A model generated the notes under the pieces. It saw nothing but the letters and a program-made list of their open reading frames with translations, was not told the origin of the DNA and ran no database searches. Positions 1 through 8,005 of a stretch of 64,000 bases of DNA are shown here, in pieces. Positions within the stretch are counted from its first letter, which is position 1; the number at the start of each line of letters is the position of its first letter. The stretch is from Streptomyces sp. NBC_01497 (GTDB taxonomy: Bacteria; Actinomycetota; Actinomycetes; Streptomycetales; Streptomycetaceae): positions 3,720,001 through 3,784,000 of the forward strand of contig NZ_CP109427.1 of NCBI RefSeq assembly GCF_036250695.1, written 5' to 3'. The position numbers and the translations under genes are program-made.

Positions 1-540
1 CCGGACACCGCTGCCACCTCCGTGGGTGACATCAAGGTCCAGAACATCACCGTCGTGACGCAGCCGGACTCCGGTGCCGCCGGCCCCGCCGCCGTCACCG
101 GCAAGGTCTTCAACAACAGCAGCACCGCGCAGACCATCGAGTCCATCAAGCTGCCCGGCACCAGCGCCGTCGTGCGGCTCAAGCCCGCCAAGGGCGCCGG
201 TCCGCTGACCGTGCCCGCGCTGGGCGCCGTCCAGCTCGGCGGCAAGGGCAACGCGTCCGCGATGATCTCCAGCGGCCTGCCGAGCACCAAGAACGGCAAC
301 GCCGAGCAGGTCGTCTTCACGCTCAGCAAGACCGGGGACATCGGCGTGCGCGCCCTCGTCGTACCGGCCAGGAGCTACTTCGACCAGGTGGCCCCGACCG
401 CGCCCGCCGCACCGAGCGCGCCCGCGTCCCCCTCCGGTTCGGCCTCGGGATCGCCTTCCGGGTCCCCCTCGGGGTCCCCGTCCGGCTCCTCGTCGAGCCC
501 TGCCACCGGCGGCACCGCCGGCACCGGCATCACCGGCTGA
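1..540 (+). CDS. 3' part of a secreted/lipoprotein-like protein of unknown function
   Basis: The reading frame is open from the first base of the window, so the true start and any signal peptide lie upstream. The visible part is an immunoglobulin-like beta-rich domain (DIKVQNITVV near the start, then a VTGKVFNNSS segment) that resembles the copper-chaperone-like or DUF461-type lipoproteins of actinobacteria. It is followed by a Pro/Ala stretch and a Gly-Ser-Pro tail of repeated SGSP units to the C-terminus. The tail suggests an extracellular linker. It sits next to phoP and points toward it, with a strong hairpin after the stop. The family call is tentative; export is inferred from composition only. 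Confidence 0.6.
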   Translation, partial: PDTAATSVGDIKVQNITVVTQPDSGAAGPAAVTGKVFNNSSTAQTIESIKLPGTSAVVRLKPAKGAGPLTVPALGAVQLGGKGNASAMISSGLPSTKNGNAEQVVFTLSKTGDIGVRALVVPARSYFDQVAPTAPAAPSAPASPSGSASGSPSGSPSGSPSGSSSSPATGGTAGTGITG

Positions 541-544
541 ATCC

Positions 545-580
545 CCTCGGGCGGGCCGCCGCGAGACGGCCCGCCCGAGG
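545..580 (+). terminator. Hairpin terminator after the lipoprotein-like gene
   Basis: A perfect 14-bp inverted repeat (545-558 with 567-580) and an 8-nt loop start four bases after the stop codon. There is no T run, as is common for Streptomyces terminators. Confidence 0.8.
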
Positions 581-588
581 ACGGCCCG

Positions 589-660
589 CATGGCAGAGGG
601 AGGCGTCCCGTCCGGCTCGTACCGGGCCCGGGGCGCCTCCCTCTGTCATGGACTAACGCA
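589..660 (-). terminator. Long hairpin terminator downstream of phoP
   Basis: Arms at 589-609 and 640-660 pair over 21 positions, counting two G-T wobbles, around a 30-nt loop. It lies 30 bases after the phoP stop on the minus strand and between two convergent genes, so it probably ends transcription of phoRP and backs up the hairpin at 545-580. Confidence 0.75.
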
Positions 661-690
661 CCTGTGCGGCCGTGCCGCGGGGGGCGCTGT

Positions 691-1371
691 CTACGGCTCG
701 AACTTGTAGCCCAGGCCGCGCACCGTCACCAGGTAGCGCGGTGCGCCCGGGTCCGGCTCGATCTTCGCGCGCAGGCGCTTGACGTGGACGTCGAGCGTCT
801 TGGTGTCGCCGACGTAGTCCGCGCCCCACACCCGGTCGATGAGCTGCATACGGGTCAGCACACGGCCCGCGTTGCGCAGCAGCATCTCCAGCAGGTCGAA
901 CTCCTTGAGCGGCAGGTCGACCTTGCCGCCCGAGACCGTCACCACGTGCCGGTCGACGTCCATCCGTACCGGACCGGCCTCCAGAGCGGCCGGGGCGACC
1001 TCCTCCGGCTCGCCGCGGCGGCGCAGGACGGCGCGGATGCGCGCGACCAGCTCCCGCGAGGAGAACGGCTTGGTCACGTAGTCGTCGGCCCCTATCTCCA
1101 GGCCGACGACCTTGTCGATCTCGCTGTCCTTCGCGGTGACCATGATCACCGGAACGTTGGACTTGCCGCGCAACTGGCGGCACACTTCGGTGCCCGGCAG
1201 GCCGGGCAGCATCAGGTCGAGGAGGACGAGGTCGGCGCCGTTGCGTTCGAACTCGTCGAGCCCCGCGGGCCCGGTGGTCGCGATGGCGACCTCGAAGCCC
1301 TCCTTGCGGAGCATGTAGGAAAGGGCGTCGCTGAAGGATTCCTCATCCTCGACGACGAGCACTCGGGTCAC
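691..1371 (-). CDS. phoP: Phosphate response regulator PhoP (OmpR family)
   Basis: A 226-residue OmpR/PhoB-type regulator. Residues 1-115 form the receiver domain with acidic residues E8-D9-E10, phosphoacceptor D52 in LVLLDLMLPG and K101 in VTKPFSS. Residues about 128-226 are a winged-helix DNA-binding domain ending in VRGLGYKFEP. In Streptomyces PhoP controls the phosphate regulon and antibiotic production; the mycobacterial counterpart is RegX3. It overlaps the stop of phoR by four bases (ATGA), showing translational coupling, and has its own terminator. The neighbouring phoR, phoU and PHO box make the assignment secure. Confidence 0.97.
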   Translation of the reverse strand: MTRVLVVEDEESFSDALSYMLRKEGFEVAIATTGPAGLDEFERNGADLVLLDLMLPGLPGTEVCRQLRGKSNVPVIMVTAKDSEIDKVVGLEIGADDYVTKPFSSRELVARIRAVLRRRGEPEEVAPAALEAGPVRMDVDRHVVTVSGGKVDLPLKEFDLLEMLLRNAGRVLTRMQLIDRVWGADYVGDTKTLDVHVKRLRAKIEPDPGAPRYLVTVRGLGYKFEP

Positions 1372-3002
1372 GGAAGGACCTCCGGGGCAGGAATCACGGT
1401 CGGGGTATCCAGCACCAGGCTGCGGGAGGTCCCGCGCGGTTCCGGGCGGCTGGGGTCTGTACGGTCACGGCGGGCGCCGAAGTCGCGCCTCTCACCCCGC
1501 ACCGCGCCGCGGGTGCCGCGGGCGGTGTCGCGTATGCCTGAGTCGCTGGGGTCGGGTTCGGTATCGGGGACGGTTTCTGTGGCGGTGGGTTCGGCGGCGG
1601 GTGCGGGGATGCCCGCCCGCGCGCCGGTGCCGGCGCGGTCGCCCGCGTCGGTGGTAGGGGGTGTCGCGGCATGAGGGGGTGTGCCGGCGTGGGCGCCGAC
1701 GGCCGTACCCGCCCCGCCACCGGCGGCCGGCTCGACGTCCGCGTCGATATCGATGTCGCTGTCGGCGTCGATGTCGGTATCGGCGTCGTAGAAGGCGGGG
1801 TCGTCGTCCGCGGCCGTCGCTCCGGCGGCGGGGACCGCAGGGCGTTCCCGGGTGACGCCCGCCTCGGGCAGGCGCAGGGTGAACGTCGAGCCTTGGCCCT
1901 CGGAACTCCACACCGTGACGTCCCCGCCGTGCGAGGCCGCCACGTGCTTGACGATCGCAAGGCCGAGGCCCGTACCGCCGGTGGCGCGCGAGCGGGCCGG
2001 GTCCACGCGGTAGAAGCGTTCGAAGACGCGCTCGCGGTCCTTCTCCGAGATGCCTATGCCCTGGTCGGTGACGGCGATCTCGATGACGTTGCCGCCCGCC
2101 ACCGCCGTACGGGCCACGGCGATGCCGACGCGCGTACGGGCCGGGGAGTAGTTGACGGCGTTCTCCACGAGGTTCCCGAGAGCCGCGGCGAGCTGCCCGC
2201 GGTTGCCCCAGACGAAGAGTTCGACATCGCCTCGGGCCGCCATCGTGATCTGTTTCGTGGAGGCGGGGTGCCGGGACCTGTCGATGGCCTCGGCGACCAG
2301 TTCGTCCACGCGTACCGGCTCCGCGTCCTCCAGCGGGTCGTCGTTCTGCACTCGCGAGAGGTCGATGAGTTCCTGTACGAGGTTCGTGAGCCGGGTCGCC
2401 TCTATCTGCATGCGCCCGGCGAAGCGGTCGACGGCCTCGGGGTCGTCGGAGGCGTCCATGACGGCCTCCGAGAGCAGCGAGAGCGCGCCCACCGGGGTCT
2501 TGAGCTCATGGCTGACGTTCGCGACGAAGTCACGACGTACCGCCTCGATGCGGCGGGCCTCCGTCAGGTCCTCCACGAGGAGCAGCACCAGACGGGAGCC
2601 GAGGGGCGCGACCCGCGCGGACACCGCGAGGGCCTCCCCGCGGCCGGTGCCCCGGCGCGGCAGGTCGAGTTCGATCTGCCGTATCTCGCCGTCCCTGCGG
2701 GTGTCACGTGCCATGTGCATCATCGGCTCGACGGCCAGTTTGCCGCCCCTGACCAGGCCCAGCGCGTACGCGGCCGAGCTGGCCTTGACGACGGCGTCGC
2801 TCTCGTCGAGCACGACGGCCGAGGAGCGGAGCACGGAGAGGACCGTGTCCACACCGGGCGGCAGGACGGCGTCCGTGTGCAGTGAGGTCCTGGTGGGGCG
2901 GTGCTGGTCGCGCTCGCTCCAGCGGAACGCCAGCATGGCGATCACACCGGTGCATACGCCGGCGATCGCTGCCGATGCGGCGACCGCCGCGTTCACGTCC
3001 AT
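1368..3002 (-). CDS. phoR: Phosphate sensor histidine kinase PhoR with long C-terminal tail
   Basis: A 544-residue kinase that phosphorylates PhoP. Residues 5-27 form one membrane segment, followed by a PAS-like region (about 50-150), the phosphoacceptor H165 in the HELKTP box, the N-box NLVENAVNYS around 277-286, the DQGIGIS box near 313 and the GTGLGLAI box near 343-350. The ATPase domain ends near residue 380. The remaining 160 or so residues are low-complexity, rich in Asp, Ala, Pro, Thr and Arg; by my recollection S. coelicolor PhoR has about 426 residues, so this tail is long. A TAACCT box six bases before the ATG implies a leaderless transcript. Starts just beyond the PHO box shared with phoU. 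Confidence 0.95.
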   Translation of the reverse strand: MDVNAAVAASAAIAGVCTGVIAMLAFRWSERDQHRPTRTSLHTDAVLPPGVDTVLSVLRSSAVVLDESDAVVKASSAAYALGLVRGGKLAVEPMMHMARDTRRDGEIRQIELDLPRRGTGRGEALAVSARVAPLGSRLVLLLVEDLTEARRIEAVRRDFVANVSHELKTPVGALSLLSEAVMDASDDPEAVDRFAGRMQIEATRLTNLVQELIDLSRVQNDDPLEDAEPVRVDELVAEAIDRSRHPASTKQITMAARGDVELFVWGNRGQLAAALGNLVENAVNYSPARTRVGIAVARTAVAGGNVIEIAVTDQGIGISEKDRERVFERFYRVDPARSRATGGTGLGLAIVKHVAASHGGDVTVWSSEGQGSTFTLRLPEAGVTRERPAVPAAGATAADDDPAFYDADTDIDADSDIDIDADVEPAAGGGAGTAVGAHAGTPPHAATPPTTDAGDRAGTGARAGIPAPAAEPTATETVPDTEPDPSDSGIRDTARGTRGAVRGERRDFGARRDRTDPSRPEPRGTSRSLVLDTPTVIPAPEVLP

Positions 3003-3008
3003 GCGTTC

Positions 3009-3014
3009 AGGTTA
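3009..3014 (-). promoter_or_regulatory. -10 box for leaderless phoRP transcription
   Basis: TAACCT on the minus strand lies six bases before the phoR ATG, so transcription would begin at or within a base of the start codon. No ribosome binding site is visible. Confidence 0.6.
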
Positions 3015-3075
3015 AGCGGGCGAACCGGCACTCTCACAGCCGTCAGAGGGTCTGCTCGAACACTCGTCGCCCAGA

Positions 3076-3108
3076 GTTCACCGAGGGGAAAGTGCCGGTT
3101 CACTTGTG
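3076..3108. promoter_or_regulatory. PHO box between phoRP and phoU
   Basis: Three consecutive 11-bp direct repeat units: GTTCACCGAGG (3076-3086), a degenerate middle unit (3087-3097) and GTTCACTTGTG (3098-3108). This matches the known Streptomyces PhoP-binding direct repeat unit (GTTCACC core, 11-bp period). Its place in the divergent intergenic region fits autoregulation of phoRP and activation of phoU by PhoP. Confidence 0.9.
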
Positions 3109-3221
3109 CGGGAGGCTCCGGACGCGTGTTCCGGCCACCGTGAGAGCGTGGGGGCGAGCGCCTGCTGCCCGCCACCCGGACAGGAACGTCAAGCGCGGGA
3201 GCGCTGGAGAGGGACACACCC

Positions 3222-3887
3222 ATGCGGGACGCGTACCACGAGGAACTGGACTCGATCAGCGACGACCTCGTCGCCATGGCACGGCAGGTCGGGTCCGCCA
3301 TCGGACGTGCCACGACCTCCATGCTCGACGCCGACCTGAAGCTCGCGGAGAGCGTGATCGCCGCCGACGCGAAGGTCGACCAGACCCAGCACGAACTGGA
3401 GGCCCGAGCCATCGCGCTGCTCGCGCAGCAGCAGCCGGTGGCGACCGACCTGCGGATCGTCGTCACCTCCCTGCGCATGAGCGCCGACCTGGAGCGTGCG
3501 GGAGACCTCGCCCAGCACGTGGCGAAGCTCACGCGGCTGCGCTACCCCGCGTCGCCGGTGCCGCAGGACCTGCACGCGACGCTGCTGGAGATGGGGCAGC
3601 TCGCACAGCGGCTGATGGCGAAGGCCGCCGAGGTGATCATCACCAAGGACATCGACCTGGCCATGCAGCTGGAGCGGGACGACGACGACATGGACCTGCT
3701 GCACCGCACGCTGTTCCAGCACCTGATGGACGACCGCTGGAAGCACGGCATCGAGACGGCGGTCGACGTGACGCTGCTCGGCCGCTACTACGAGCGGTTC
3801 GCCGACCACGCGGTATCGGTGGCCAAGCGCGTCGTCTACCTGGTGACGGGCGAGCACGCGGACGAGATCCAGACCGACAGCGTCTGA
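3222..3887 (+). CDS. phoU: Phosphate signalling protein PhoU
   Basis: A 221-residue all-helical protein with two tandem three-helix PhoU domains (about 5-100 and 110-210). The conserved metal-binding-type sequences are visible in each half (DLRIVVTSLRMSADLERAGD and VTLLGRYYERFADHAV). PhoU restrains signalling through the PhoR kinase and the Pst transporter. The ATG is preceded by GGAGAGGG. It is divergent from phoRP, shares its PHO box, and is followed by a strong hairpin. This is the usual length for the family. Confidence 0.97.
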   Translation: MRDAYHEELDSISDDLVAMARQVGSAIGRATTSMLDADLKLAESVIAADAKVDQTQHELEARAIALLAQQQPVATDLRIVVTSLRMSADLERAGDLAQHVAKLTRLRYPASPVPQDLHATLLEMGQLAQRLMAKAAEVIITKDIDLAMQLERDDDDMDLLHRTLFQHLMDDRWKHGIETAVDVTLLGRYYERFADHAVSVAKRVVYLVTGEHADEIQTDSV

Positions 3888-3911
3888 GCAGAGCGCACAC
3901 GACGAGCACCG

Positions 3912-3960
3912 GCACGCCCCGCACGCCCCCCACGTCCCCCACGGGAGGTGCGGGGCGTGC
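3912..3960 (+). terminator. Hairpin terminator of phoU
   Basis: A perfect 13-bp inverted repeat (3912-3924 with 3948-3960) lies 24 bases after the phoU stop. Confidence 0.8.
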
Positions 3961-3962
3961 GG

Positions 3963-3998
3963 CGTGTGCGGGGCACGGGACGTGTGCGGGGCACGGGA
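3963..3998 (+). repeat. 18-bp tandem repeat in the phoU-mtpA gap
   Basis: Two exact 18-bp copies (3963-3980, 3981-3998; unit CGTGTGCGGGGCACGGGA) and a partial third lie in the 374-base gap between phoU and the metallothionein gene. The rest of the gap is G-rich, with a tRNA-like fragment at 4146-4190 and a 9-bp duplication CGGAGTCAC (4231-4248) just before the mtpA ribosome binding site. Confidence 0.7.
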
Positions 3999-4261
3999 CG
4001 TGCGGGATGCGGGGGTGGTGCGGGGCAGGCGGCGCGTGCGGGGCGTGCGGCAGCGGGGGCCTGGTGGCGCGTACGGGCACGGTCCGCGCGTGCCCTGCGC
4101 GCGTGCGCCGGTGATGCGCCGGTCCCGCGCCGTTGAGGAACGGCAGCCCGCGGTCGTCCAATGGAAGACGGGCTCTGCAGCCTCGCCCTGCCGGGGCCCG
4201 GCCCCGGAGTGCCGGGGTCCCGGGGTCCCCCGGAGTCACCGGAGTCACTGGAGGAGAGACC

Positions 4262-4441
4262 ATGGCCGAATCTTCCGCATCCCCCGCCTCCCGTACGAGC
4301 ACGGCGGCCGACACCGGCGCACCGCACGGCTCCCTCGTGCAGCGCCCGCACCTGCCGGTCCTGGGCGCCTGCGGGTGCGGCTCGGGCTGCGGCTGCGGCT
4401 GCCAGTCGGGTTCCCCGTGCCAGTGCGGCGGCAGCTGCTGA
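4262..4441 (+). CDS. mtpA: Small metallothionein-like protein
   Basis: A 59-residue protein whose last 24 residues carry nine cysteines in CxC and CxCGCxC arrangements (ACGCGSGCGCGCQSGSPCQC, then GGSC), the signature of a bacterial metallothionein that chelates metal through Cys clusters. The N-terminal half is polar, rich in Ser, Ala and Thr, with no membrane segment, so it is probably cytoplasmic. The ATG follows GGAGGAGAG with good spacing. A metallothionein gene (mtpA) next to phoU is described in S. coelicolor, which supports the name. Metal preference cannot be told from sequence. Confidence 0.85.
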   Translation: MAESSASPASRTSTAADTGAPHGSLVQRPHLPVLGACGCGSGCGCGCQSGSPCQCGGSC

Positions 4442-4559
4442 CGCACTGATCCGCCCGCACCGTCCCGATGTCCGCCGCGGGGGGCCGGCCGTCCCGCGCG
4501 GTCGGACCCTTGCGGCGTACGCCTGTCCCCTCACGCCCCGGGCCCCGAGCGCGGGGGCC

Positions 4560-5438
4560 TCAGGTGCCGGTGCCGCCGAGGGTCCTCGCCTCGATCGCGT
4601 GCAGGACGGCCACCATGTCCTCGCCGCCGTGGCCGAGCGCCACGGTCGTCTCGAAGAGGTCGTGGCAGACGTCGAGCAGGGGAGAGGCCAGGCCGGCGGC
4701 CCGGGCCGCCTCCGCGATCAGCCGGTTGTTCTTCAGGACGTCGGTGGCGGCCGCCTGGACGGCGAAGTCCCGTGCGAGCAGCTTGGGTGCCTTCATCCGG
4801 GAGACGGCGCTGGCCATCGGACCCGCGTCGAGGACGTCGAGCAGCAGGCGCTGGTCGAGGCCGTGCCGGCCGGCGAAGTGGAAGGCCTCGGTCAGTCCGG
4901 TGACCTGGGTGATGAGGAACAGGTTCACCGAGAGCTTCATCAGCAGGGCGCCGGGCGCGGGACCGCAGGCGAACGTCTCGCGGCACACGGGCGCCAGCAG
5001 GGCGCGTACAGCCTCCACCGCGTCGTCGTCGCCCGCGACCATCGCCACGAGCTGCCCCTGTTCCGCGGGGACGCGGGAGCCGGAAACCGGTGCTTCGACG
5101 TAGCTGCCGCCCCGGTCCGTCACGTCGTCCCGCAGGCCGGCCGAGTACGCGGGCGACGTCGTGCCCATGTGCACGACGGTGCGGCCGGCGACTCGCGTGG
5201 CGAAGTCCGCCGTGCCCCGGGCCAGGACCGCGTCGGTCGCGCTCTCGTCGGTCAGCATCAGGATCACGGTCCCCGCCCGGTCGAAGACCTCGGCGGGGCC
5301 CGCCGCGAGGTCCGCGCCCGCGGCGCGCAGCGGCGCGCACCTGGCCGGGGTGCGGTTCCAGACGACGAGCGGGGTGCCCGCGCGGGCGAGGTTGAGGGCC
5401 ATGGGCTGTCCCATGACGCCGAGGCCGATGAAGCCCAC
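4560..5438 (-). CDS. NAD(P)-dependent beta-hydroxyacid dehydrogenase-like oxidoreductase
   Basis: A 292-residue member of the 3-hydroxyisobutyrate dehydrogenase family. The Rossmann dinucleotide motif GLGVMG is at residues 5-10; the substrate-loop-like [16 protein letters not shown] is near 115-130; the catalytic Lys is K168 with an Asn at 172 ([10 protein letters not shown]). I chose the GTG at 5438 because it precedes the universal GFIGLG strand directly and gives the usual family length; upstream codons contain the operators. It is divergent from a TetR gene and separated from it by two palindromes, so it is probably repressed by that TetR. The substrate is unknown. Confidence 0.85.
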   Translation of the reverse strand: MGFIGLGVMGQPMALNLARAGTPLVVWNRTPARCAPLRAAGADLAAGPAEVFDRAGTVILMLTDESATDAVLARGTADFATRVAGRTVVHMGTTSPAYSAGLRDDVTDRGGSYVEAPVSGSRVPAEQGQLVAMVAGDDDAVEAVRALLAPVCRETFACGPAPGALLMKLSVNLFLITQVTGLTEAFHFAGRHGLDQRLLLDVLDAGPMASAVSRMKAPKLLARDFAVQAAATDVLKNNRLIAEAARAAGLASPLLDVCHDLFETTVALGHGGEDMVAVLHAIEARTLGGTGT

Positions 5439-5484
5439 GTACTCCGCGTCGCACCGCCGTTCTCGTCCGCGCCGGGGCCGCCCC

Positions 5485-5529
5485 CTATGACGCTCGTCAT
5501 AGTAGCCGCCTCTATGACGACCGTCATAG
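5485..5529. promoter_or_regulatory. Two identical palindromic TetR operators
   Basis: Two 18-bp sites, 5485-5502 and 5512-5529, each have perfect 8-bp arms CTATGACG and CGTCATAG separated by two bases. Their centres are 27 bp apart. They lie in the 142-bp gap between the divergent oxidoreductase and TetR genes, the classic place for autoregulated TetR control. Confidence 0.9.
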
Positions 5530-5580
5530 GCTGGTTCCGCAGGCGCTCCCGACGGACACGACGCACACGGAGGACCCCGG

Positions 5581-6171
5581 ATGGCGGTTTCGGCACGCGG
5601 GCCGCGCGAGCGGATGGTTTTCAGCGCGGCCCAGCTCCTGCGGCGCGGCGGGACCGGCGCCACGGGGATGCGTGACGTCGCCGCCCACGCGGGGGCACCG
5701 CGCGGCTCACTCCAGCACTACTTCCCCGGCGGCAAGGACCAGCTCGTCGACGAGGCCGTCGCCTGGGGCGGGCGGTACGCGGCGGACCGCGTCGCACGCT
5801 TCGTCGCCGCGCTGCCCGAGCCGGCACCGAGCGGCCTGTTCGCCGCGATGGTGGGCCAGTGGACCGACGAGTACCGGTCCACCGGCTTCGCGGGCGGCTG
5901 CCCGGTGGCCGCCGCCACGGTGGACAGCGCGGAGTCGACCGCGTCCACCCGCGAGGCCGCGTCCGACGCCTTCGGCACCTGGAGCCGGGCGGTGACGGAG
6001 GCCCTGGTCGGCATGGACGTCCCGGACGAACGGGCCCGTGCACTCGCCACGCTCATGATCAGCACGCTGGAGGGCGCGATCCTGATCGCCCGCGCCGAAC
6101 GGGACGTCCGCGCGCTGACGACGGCGGCCCGGGAGCTCGGCCCGCTCCTCGACGCGGCGGTACGGATGTGA
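5581..6171 (+). CDS. TetR-family regulator (LmrA/YxaF type)
   Basis: A 196-residue regulator. The helix-turn-helix spans about residues 12-55 ([20 protein letters not shown], then GGKDQL). The C-terminal ligand domain has the [14 protein letters not shown] sequence typical of the LmrA/YxaF subgroup (TetR_C). It is divergent from the oxidoreductase with two near-perfect operators between them, so it most likely represses both itself and the enzyme gene. The inducer may be a substrate of the enzyme; that is inference. Confidence 0.9.
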   Translation: MAVSARGPRERMVFSAAQLLRRGGTGATGMRDVAAHAGAPRGSLQHYFPGGKDQLVDEAVAWGGRYAADRVARFVAALPEPAPSGLFAAMVGQWTDEYRSTGFAGGCPVAAATVDSAESTASTREAASDAFGTWSRAVTEALVGMDVPDERARALATLMISTLEGAILIARAERDVRALTTAARELGPLLDAAVRM

Positions 6172-6281
6172 CCGCGCGGTAACCGGCGGACCTGGACCCG
6201 GGCCCGGTGCGGTCGCCGGGGAGCGCTCGCGGGCCCAGGATGGCGGGAACGGAAGCCGTTTCGACGTCCCGGAGCCGCAGC

Positions 6282-6716
6282 GTGACGTTCACCGAGGCGA
6301 TGAACCGTGCCGCGCAGGTCTTCGAAGGCGTCGGTGCGGGGGTGCTGGCTGTCGGCTTCGTGCTGTCGCTGGTGCTCGCGGTGCGCGACTGGAAGCGGTC
6401 CGGCCGGGCGGCCGAGGGCTACCGGGCGATGAAGGAGGTGTTCGGCGGCGCTCTGCTGCTGGGCCTGGAGATCCTGGTGGCGGCGGACCTGATCCGTACC
6501 GTCGCTGTCGCGCCGACCTTCAAGAACGTCGCCGTGCTGGGGCTGATCGTGCTGATCCGGACCTTCCTGAGTTTCTCGCTGCAGATCGAGATCGACGGCA
6601 TCCTGCCCTGGCGCAAGGCGCTCGGCTCCGGCGGTACCGGGATCGGCCGGGCCGTCCGCGGGGCCGGGCAGAAGCCGTCCCGGCCGCCTTCGGGCACCGA
6701 CGACTCCTCGCCCTGA
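6282..6716 (+). CDS. DUF1622-family integral membrane protein
   Basis: A 144-residue protein with three predicted membrane segments, at about residues 13-33, 57-75 and 80-100 (GAGVLAVGFVLSLVLAV; GALLLGLEILVAADLI; VAVLGLIVLIRTFLSFSL), and the conserved FxxALLLGLEILVAADLIRTV signature of DUF1622. The function is unknown. I prefer the GTG at 6282 because GGAG sits seven bases upstream and it starts just before the first conserved segment; an ATG at 6240 would add 14 residues. Stands alone after the TetR gene. Confidence 0.75.
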   Translation: MTFTEAMNRAAQVFEGVGAGVLAVGFVLSLVLAVRDWKRSGRAAEGYRAMKEVFGGALLLGLEILVAADLIRTVAVAPTFKNVAVLGLIVLIRTFLSFSLQIEIDGILPWRKALGSGGTGIGRAVRGAGQKPSRPPSGTDDSSP

Positions 6717-6854
6717 CGAAGATCCGCGGGGCGCGGCGCATCCACCGGTCCCCGACGAGGTTGTCCCGGCTGCCCGCGCGGGCCGATCCCACCCGGGGAT
6801 CCGCCCGGGTCGGCCGGCCGCGACGACCCGGCGGGCGAGCCGGCCGTAGGGTCC

Positions 6855-7865
6855 TCAGTCCCCCGGTGTACGACCGGGACGACGTCCCCCGCCCGCGTCC
6901 CGCTCCCGCACGAGCGTCCTGCCCAGCCCGCCGAAGGTCAGCAGCCACGCGCCCACCGCGATCCAGAGCAGCACCCTGCCCAGGGGCTCCAGCCATCCGA
7001 CGTGGGCCGAGACGGAGAGGGAGAGCGCCGCCGCGGCGGTCATTCCCAGCGGGAAGACCGTGGACCAGCGGCGGACGTCGTACGCCGGGCGCGGCCGGGT
7101 GATCTCTCCGTACACGAGGGGAGCCCAGGCGGCGAGCGCGAGCGCGAAGAGCACCAGTGCGGCGGCGCGCAGCGTCTCGTGGCCCGTACCGGTCCACCGG
7201 GGGGAGGCGAGCAGCGTGGAACCGGCCAGGGCCGAGATCGCCAGCGCGCCCCCTGCCACCCACTGGTCACCCGCACCGGTGAGGATCTGCCGGACGTCGA
7301 AGAGGGCCAGCGCCACCACGTACAGGACGAGCCCCAGCCAGAAGAAGACGAGAGCCGCCGTGCCAAGCCACGCTGAGTCGTCCGCGAGGGACAGCCTTCC
7401 GCCGAGCACGGCGATCCCCTGGGTGGCCACGCAGATCAGGAAGATGTCGCCATGGACGTGGTGCTCCGCCCGGCGCGCGACGTCCACCAGCAGGACGGGC
7501 CACACCAGCACCGCCAGCGCGAGCAGGGCGGCAGCCGTACTCGGCCACCCGGCCAGGGACAGCCGCGTACCGAGCAGCGTGGTGGCCGCGACGGCCGTGA
7601 GCGCGGGCGGGGTACGGGCCTGGGTCCGCCAGCCTGCCCGGTCGCGAAAGAACGTCACCGCGAAGGTGACGGCCAGCAGGACCCACCAGCAGCCGCCGAT
7701 GGCGAGCGCGATCAGCGACAGCACTCCGTAGCCGATCAGGTGCAGCCCCACGGAGAGGATGCCGGTGGCCATCACGGCGGCGCCGGCCCCGGCGCGCAGT
7801 TCACCGCCCTGTGCAGTCGCCGTACGCGTCACCGGCCCATCCCACCAGCGCGTCCCGCGGCCCAC
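6855..7865 (-). CDS. TDT-family (TehA/SLAC1-like) membrane transporter
   Basis: Up to 336 residues with about ten hydrophobic segments and the TDT/C4-dicarboxylate-SLAC1 pattern (GAAVMATGILSVGLHL at the start of helix 1, FWLGLVLYVVALALF, RRWSTVFPLGMTA). Members of this family transport dicarboxylates, sulfite, tellurite or act as anion channels, so the substrate is not predictable. The start is uncertain: GTG at 7865 or GTG at 7832, neither with a good ribosome binding site. Convergent with nothing; it lies downstream of a GGCCGGTCC repeat and the gpmA terminator. Confidence 0.8.
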   Translation of the reverse strand: MGRGTRWWDGPVTRTATAQGGELRAGAGAAVMATGILSVGLHLIGYGVLSLIALAIGGCWWVLLAVTFAVTFFRDRAGWRTQARTPPALTAVAATTLLGTRLSLAGWPSTAAALLALAVLVWPVLLVDVARRAEHHVHGDIFLICVATQGIAVLGGRLSLADDSAWLGTAALVFFWLGLVLYVVALALFDVRQILTGAGDQWVAGGALAISALAGSTLLASPRWTGTGHETLRAAALVLFALALAAWAPLVYGEITRPRPAYDVRRWSTVFPLGMTAAAALSLSVSAHVGWLEPLGRVLLWIAVGAWLLTFGGLGRTLVRERDAGGGRRPGRTPGD

Positions 7866-7901
7866 CAGTCGGGAGGGTCATCCGTGGGGCACACGGGGGA
7901 C

Positions 7902-7942
7902 CCGGCCGGCCCGGCCGGTCCGGCCGGTCCGGCCGGTCCGGC
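7902..7942. repeat. 9-bp tandem repeat (CCGGCCGGT)
   Basis: Four full and one partial copies of CCGGCCGGT (first copy ends in C) lie between the TDT gene start and the gpmA terminator. Confidence 0.85.
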
Positions 7943-7950
7943 GACAGCGA

Positions 7951-7991
7951 CAAGCCCCCCGCTCGCGCGGATACCGCGGGCAGGGGGCTTG
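7951..7991 (-). terminator. Terminator of gpmA
   Basis: CAAGCCCCC (7951-7959) pairs perfectly with GGGGGCTTG (7983-7991), with further pairing possible inside the loop, 15 bases past the gpmA stop on the minus strand. Confidence 0.8.
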
Positions 7992-8005
7992 CTCGTACGG
8001 GCCGG

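Noticed and set aside
4146..4190. Functional tRNA gene
   Set aside because: No T-arm, no 3' acceptor strand and no anticodon stem of normal length; kept only as a tRNA-like finding.
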